A stretch of 64,000 bases of DNA from Sequoia sempervirens. Lineage: Eukaryota > Streptophyta > Pinopsida > Cupressales > Cupressaceae. The DNA is taken from contig VDFB02193867.1 of NCBI GenBank assembly GCA_007258455.2, positions 529,472,550 through 529,536,549 on the forward strand. The letters run 5' to 3'. Both the position numbers and the translations under genes were made by a program. Every line of letters begins with the position of its first letter. Within the stretch, counting starts at the first letter, position 1. The notes under the pieces are model-generated. The model ran no database searches. It was not told the origin of the DNA and saw only the letters and a program-made list of their open reading frames with translations. Shown piece by piece: positions 61,473 to 64,000 of the stretch.

Positions 61473-62990
61473 TCAACATGGTGAAAAAAATTTTGAAATC
61501 AAATACACCTTGTGATCTTCTCCATCATTCTCCATCAACATTCCCTCTTCATGCATCCTTTGAACTACAACACAATAGTCTAGAGAATGTGGCTGATTAC
61601 AAACTTCACAAAAGTAATTATTACTCACCATGAAAGTCCCTTTCTTGTTTAATGGATCTGGAGTTTCTTTATTTCTGGGCCTAGCTGCCATAGGTTTCCC
61701 ATCCTTCCAATTTGTATTGTAAGGAATGTCATGCAATCTTGGCCTTTCATTTCTATTTTCATTCCTATATGTATTCTCTTGTCTGTATTGAGAATTATTT
61801 TGCTGAGGAGGCCTCAGGTTGTCCCTCCTATTAGTTATAGCAGCAGCCTTCCTGTTATTTTCAATTGTCAAAGCGATCTTCTGTGCTTCAGCCAAATCTC
61901 TTGGAGATCTACTTCTCAGTTCATACCTTATCTTGGGATCAAAATCATTTAAATAAACACTTAATGCAATAGAATCTAGCAACCTTGATCCAGGAGGAAC
62001 TTTAGTATGCAACTTGTTGAATTTTTGGTTGAAATCATAAATTGAATCATTTTGATTTTTTTGAATTCTCATTAATTCATGAAGAGTTGCATCTGGAGCA
62101 TTTTGATTCCCATATTGTTCTAAGAGTTTGTCTTGAAATGCTTAAAGAGAATTAATTGAGAAAGTTGGAAAGCTATTGAACCAATCCCTGGCATCTTCAA
62201 GAAGTGACATCATGAACAACTTCATGTGTAAATATTCATAAGGCATATCTATGTCCTGAATGAAAATATTAAAACTCCTTAAATGTTCTTCAGCTGTGAT
62301 TGAATTACTCCCTGTACATTTGGGCACCATATTTCTCCAACTGCCATCCATAGGGTAAGGATACAACTGAAAATCAGCTAAATCAAACTGTCTGATCATG
62401 GTTGCATGCTGATGAGGGGGAGGGATAGGCGGATGTTGATATTGAGGCAGGCGATTATTGTACTGTGCATTGTAATGTGGGATATAATTCTAACCAAGAG
62501 GTGGATACATACCTGTATGCTGTGTAGGAATGTGAGGTGGATGATTTGGCTGCTTGTGGTGGTTTCCTATCTTATTGTGAGGAGCATTTTGTTGATTGTA
62601 AGGCCCTGCACCATGATCACCCTACTTGTGAGGTGGAATATACTTTGGGCCACCAGCTGTTTGATTAGCAATCTGGGCTTTCTACAATTTAGCCTCTAGT
62701 TCCTTTATCTTCTTCTCTTTCAGTTCCAATAGTGATTTTATTCATCAAAATTAAGAGCTCATGGTTTCCCTTAGGAGTTTCGTGATTACCTTCCATCCTC
62801 TGATTGTATTCATGTTGAATTCTAATCTATTCAACCCCTTGTTCAGCTCTAAACTCAGCCCGTTTTTGAGCTTCAAACTCAACCATCTACTGAGGATCGA
62901 GAGAAGAGAAAGGATTTCTTTGATCTTTAGGGGTACAAAGTTCTGCACTTGAATCATCTCTCCATGTATCATATGTTTCACAATGTGCTC
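61473..62990 (-). pseudogene. Gag of element C
   Basis: Capsid region: MDGSWRNMVPKCTG, MKLFMMSLLEDARDWFNSFP (62220-62150), and after one stop FNQKFNKLHTKVPPGSRL and SRSPRDLAEAQKIAL. The knuckle near 61600 reads CEVCNQPHSLDYC, a CCHC form one residue shorter than the usual spacing. N-terminal part upstream of 62399 is Pro/His/Gln-rich and frame-broken. Confidence 0.75.
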
Positions 62991-63266
62991 TTGATTTTTT
63001 TTCTTTTCCAGTCATGCACATGTCCTCATTTATCCTTTTTCCCTTATCAACCTTGTCAATTTTATGTGTCTATTTACTGTTACCAGTAGGAGCTCCGGTA
63101 TGACCTCCCTCTGAGATCTTCTTGCATTCATGATTAACAACTACAAAAATTTATGTTAGAGTCGCCACTCACTTTTTTCAAAAGTGAGAAAATATTCAAT
63201 GCTTCTTATTCCTAGTGGAGTCTAAGCAAGACCTTTGACTCTATGTTTCAGGCTTTGATTCTGATT
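62991..63266 (-). other. 5' leader of element C
   Basis: Short leader from PBS to gag. It contains a second copy of the PBS core on the minus strand, TGGCGACTCTA, at 63157-63167, inside GAGTGGCGACTCTAAC. No ORF. Confidence 0.5.
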
Positions 63267-63286
63267 GTTCCCCAGTAGAGTCGCCA
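63267..63286 (-). promoter_or_regulatory. Primer binding site of element C (tRNA-Arg class)
   Basis: Minus strand TGGCGACTCTACTGGGGAAC, three bases from the LTR end at 63290. It is the Ogre/Tat PBS class with one change. Confidence 0.85.
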
Positions 63287-63289
63287 ATT

Positions 63290-64000
63290 TGTTAGCTCTC
63301 CAAAACATAGGCAAGATACCTCAAGAGGCTACCAATCTCTTGATATGCTTTAGGGTAACAGACAAGGTTGGAAGAATTCAACCTTCTACTCTTTAGGTGT
63401 TGCAGAACCTGGGTGGGTGTACCTCTCTGAATAATGCAGACTTAACCTATAATCCTTCTTCTTGTAACAACTTGTTCACAATGGCAGATGGGAGTGAACA
63501 ATTATAATTCAACTTGAAAACAATAAAAATATTCAGATGTGGATTCTGAAATAAGTGCTCAATTAACAAATGTAAAGAAAATTAAATGAGTTCAAATAGT
63601 GAAGTGTAGAGACCAGTGCCTTGTTGGGTATGCAGAGTCAAATGAGATTAAAATGAGCAACACATCACTGAGAAAATTCAAACTATCTGGCATATGTTAT
63701 GTTTACAAATTGTATAAACATGCAAGAATATGACTGCTAAGCTCTACTTGAATAATCCAATTGAATCTCTCTTATTACTATGATTAACTAAAAGGATGTA
63801 GTCTTTACTTGAAAGAACCAATTAATCGATCACACAAGAACAACATATGTGCACTGATAAACTGAATGTAAACTTGTTACATCAATTTAAACAGCCAGAA
63901 AGAATCCATTTTGGAGACAACTTAACAATACTTTCATTAAATCTAACAGATAATTGACACCAAAATGTGCGGCAACATCACTTGACTTTCGTAAATACCT
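63290..64000 (-). repeat. Right (5') LTR of element C (cut by window end)
   Basis: Direct repeat of 54012-54722, starting TGTTAGCTCTCC. Only a few percent of positions differ by eye, so C is fairly young. Confidence 0.85.

Larger units (their letters stand above)
15496..64000 (-). mobile_element. Element G: Tat-like Ty3/gypsy with very long LTRs (runs off the window)
   Basis: Left copy of the LTR from 15496, gag-pol on the minus strand at 23425-31507, and right copy from 31542. The right LTR is split by element E (rejoining at 51852) and then by element C at 54012; its far end is outside the window. Minus orientation is shown by a tRNA-Asn-class PBS four bases from the right LTR and by the gag start 30 bases further on. 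The element order is 5' LTR, gag, protease, archaeal-type RNase H, RT, RNase H, integrase, 3' LTR. Confidence 0.75.
54012..64000 (-). mobile_element. Element C: Tat-like Ty3/gypsy (runs off the window)
   Basis: Direct repeats at 54012-54722 and 63290-64000, a PBS on the minus strand at 63267-63286, and gag-pol on the minus strand between them. It is inserted in the right LTR of G. Only the first 711 bases of the right LTR are in the window. Protein order is gag, protease, archaeal-type RNase H, RT, RNase H, integrase. Confidence 0.85.

Overview
The window is a stack of nested, decaying Ty3/gypsy LTR retrotransposons. I found no convincing single-copy host gene, tRNA, rRNA or CRISPR array. The AT-rich composition, the plant-type PBS sequences (tRNA-Arg, tRNA-Asn and tRNA-Lys classes), the Tat-lineage pol proteins with two RNase H domains and the plant mobile domain (PMD) all indicate a land-plant nuclear genome with heavy retroelement load. 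A gymnosperm or other large-genome seed plant is plausible, but the sequence alone does not decide it. Elements are named F, D, G, S, E and C here for convenience.

Layout. F (280-4448): a minus-strand element remnant with one LTR, a polypurine tract and a non-coding 3' region. D (4449-15495): a plus-strand, gag-only, non-autonomous element with 3-3.7 kb LTRs, arranged LTR-internal-LTR-internal. Its second internal region is cut at 15495 by G. G (15496 to beyond 64000): a minus-strand Tat-like element with very long LTRs (about 7 kb). Its left LTR is 15496 to about 22417, its gag-pol lies at 23425-31507, and its right LTR starts at 31542. The right LTR is interrupted by E (36091-51851) and again by C (54012 to beyond the window). 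S (28712-30161) is a solo LTR inside G's gag with a perfect 5-bp target duplication.

The three autonomous-type elements differ. E (15.8 kb) reads gag-protease-G-patch-RT-RNase H-archaeal-type RNase H-integrase in one frame on the minus strand. On the opposite strand, between pol and the 3' LTR, it carries a PMD protein gene. Related 21-bp tandem arrays lie upstream of both its gag-pol and its PMD gene, in the same orientation relative to each gene. G and C instead place the archaeal-type RNase H before RT. G's LTRs contain a broken reading frame of over 1,100 codons (unknown N-terminal part, then a long coiled coil), sense to gag-pol. D's LTRs contain a shorter plus-strand ORF.

All coding regions are broken, mainly by in-frame stops of the type C-to-T decay would make, so they are annotated as pseudogenes. 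By-eye LTR divergence fits the nesting order: D oldest, then G, then E and C youngest. The most unusual features are the E architecture (G-patch, antisense PMD gene and mirrored arrays), the long ORF inside G's LTRs, and inward-facing PBS-like motifs at the pol-distal ends of G and C.
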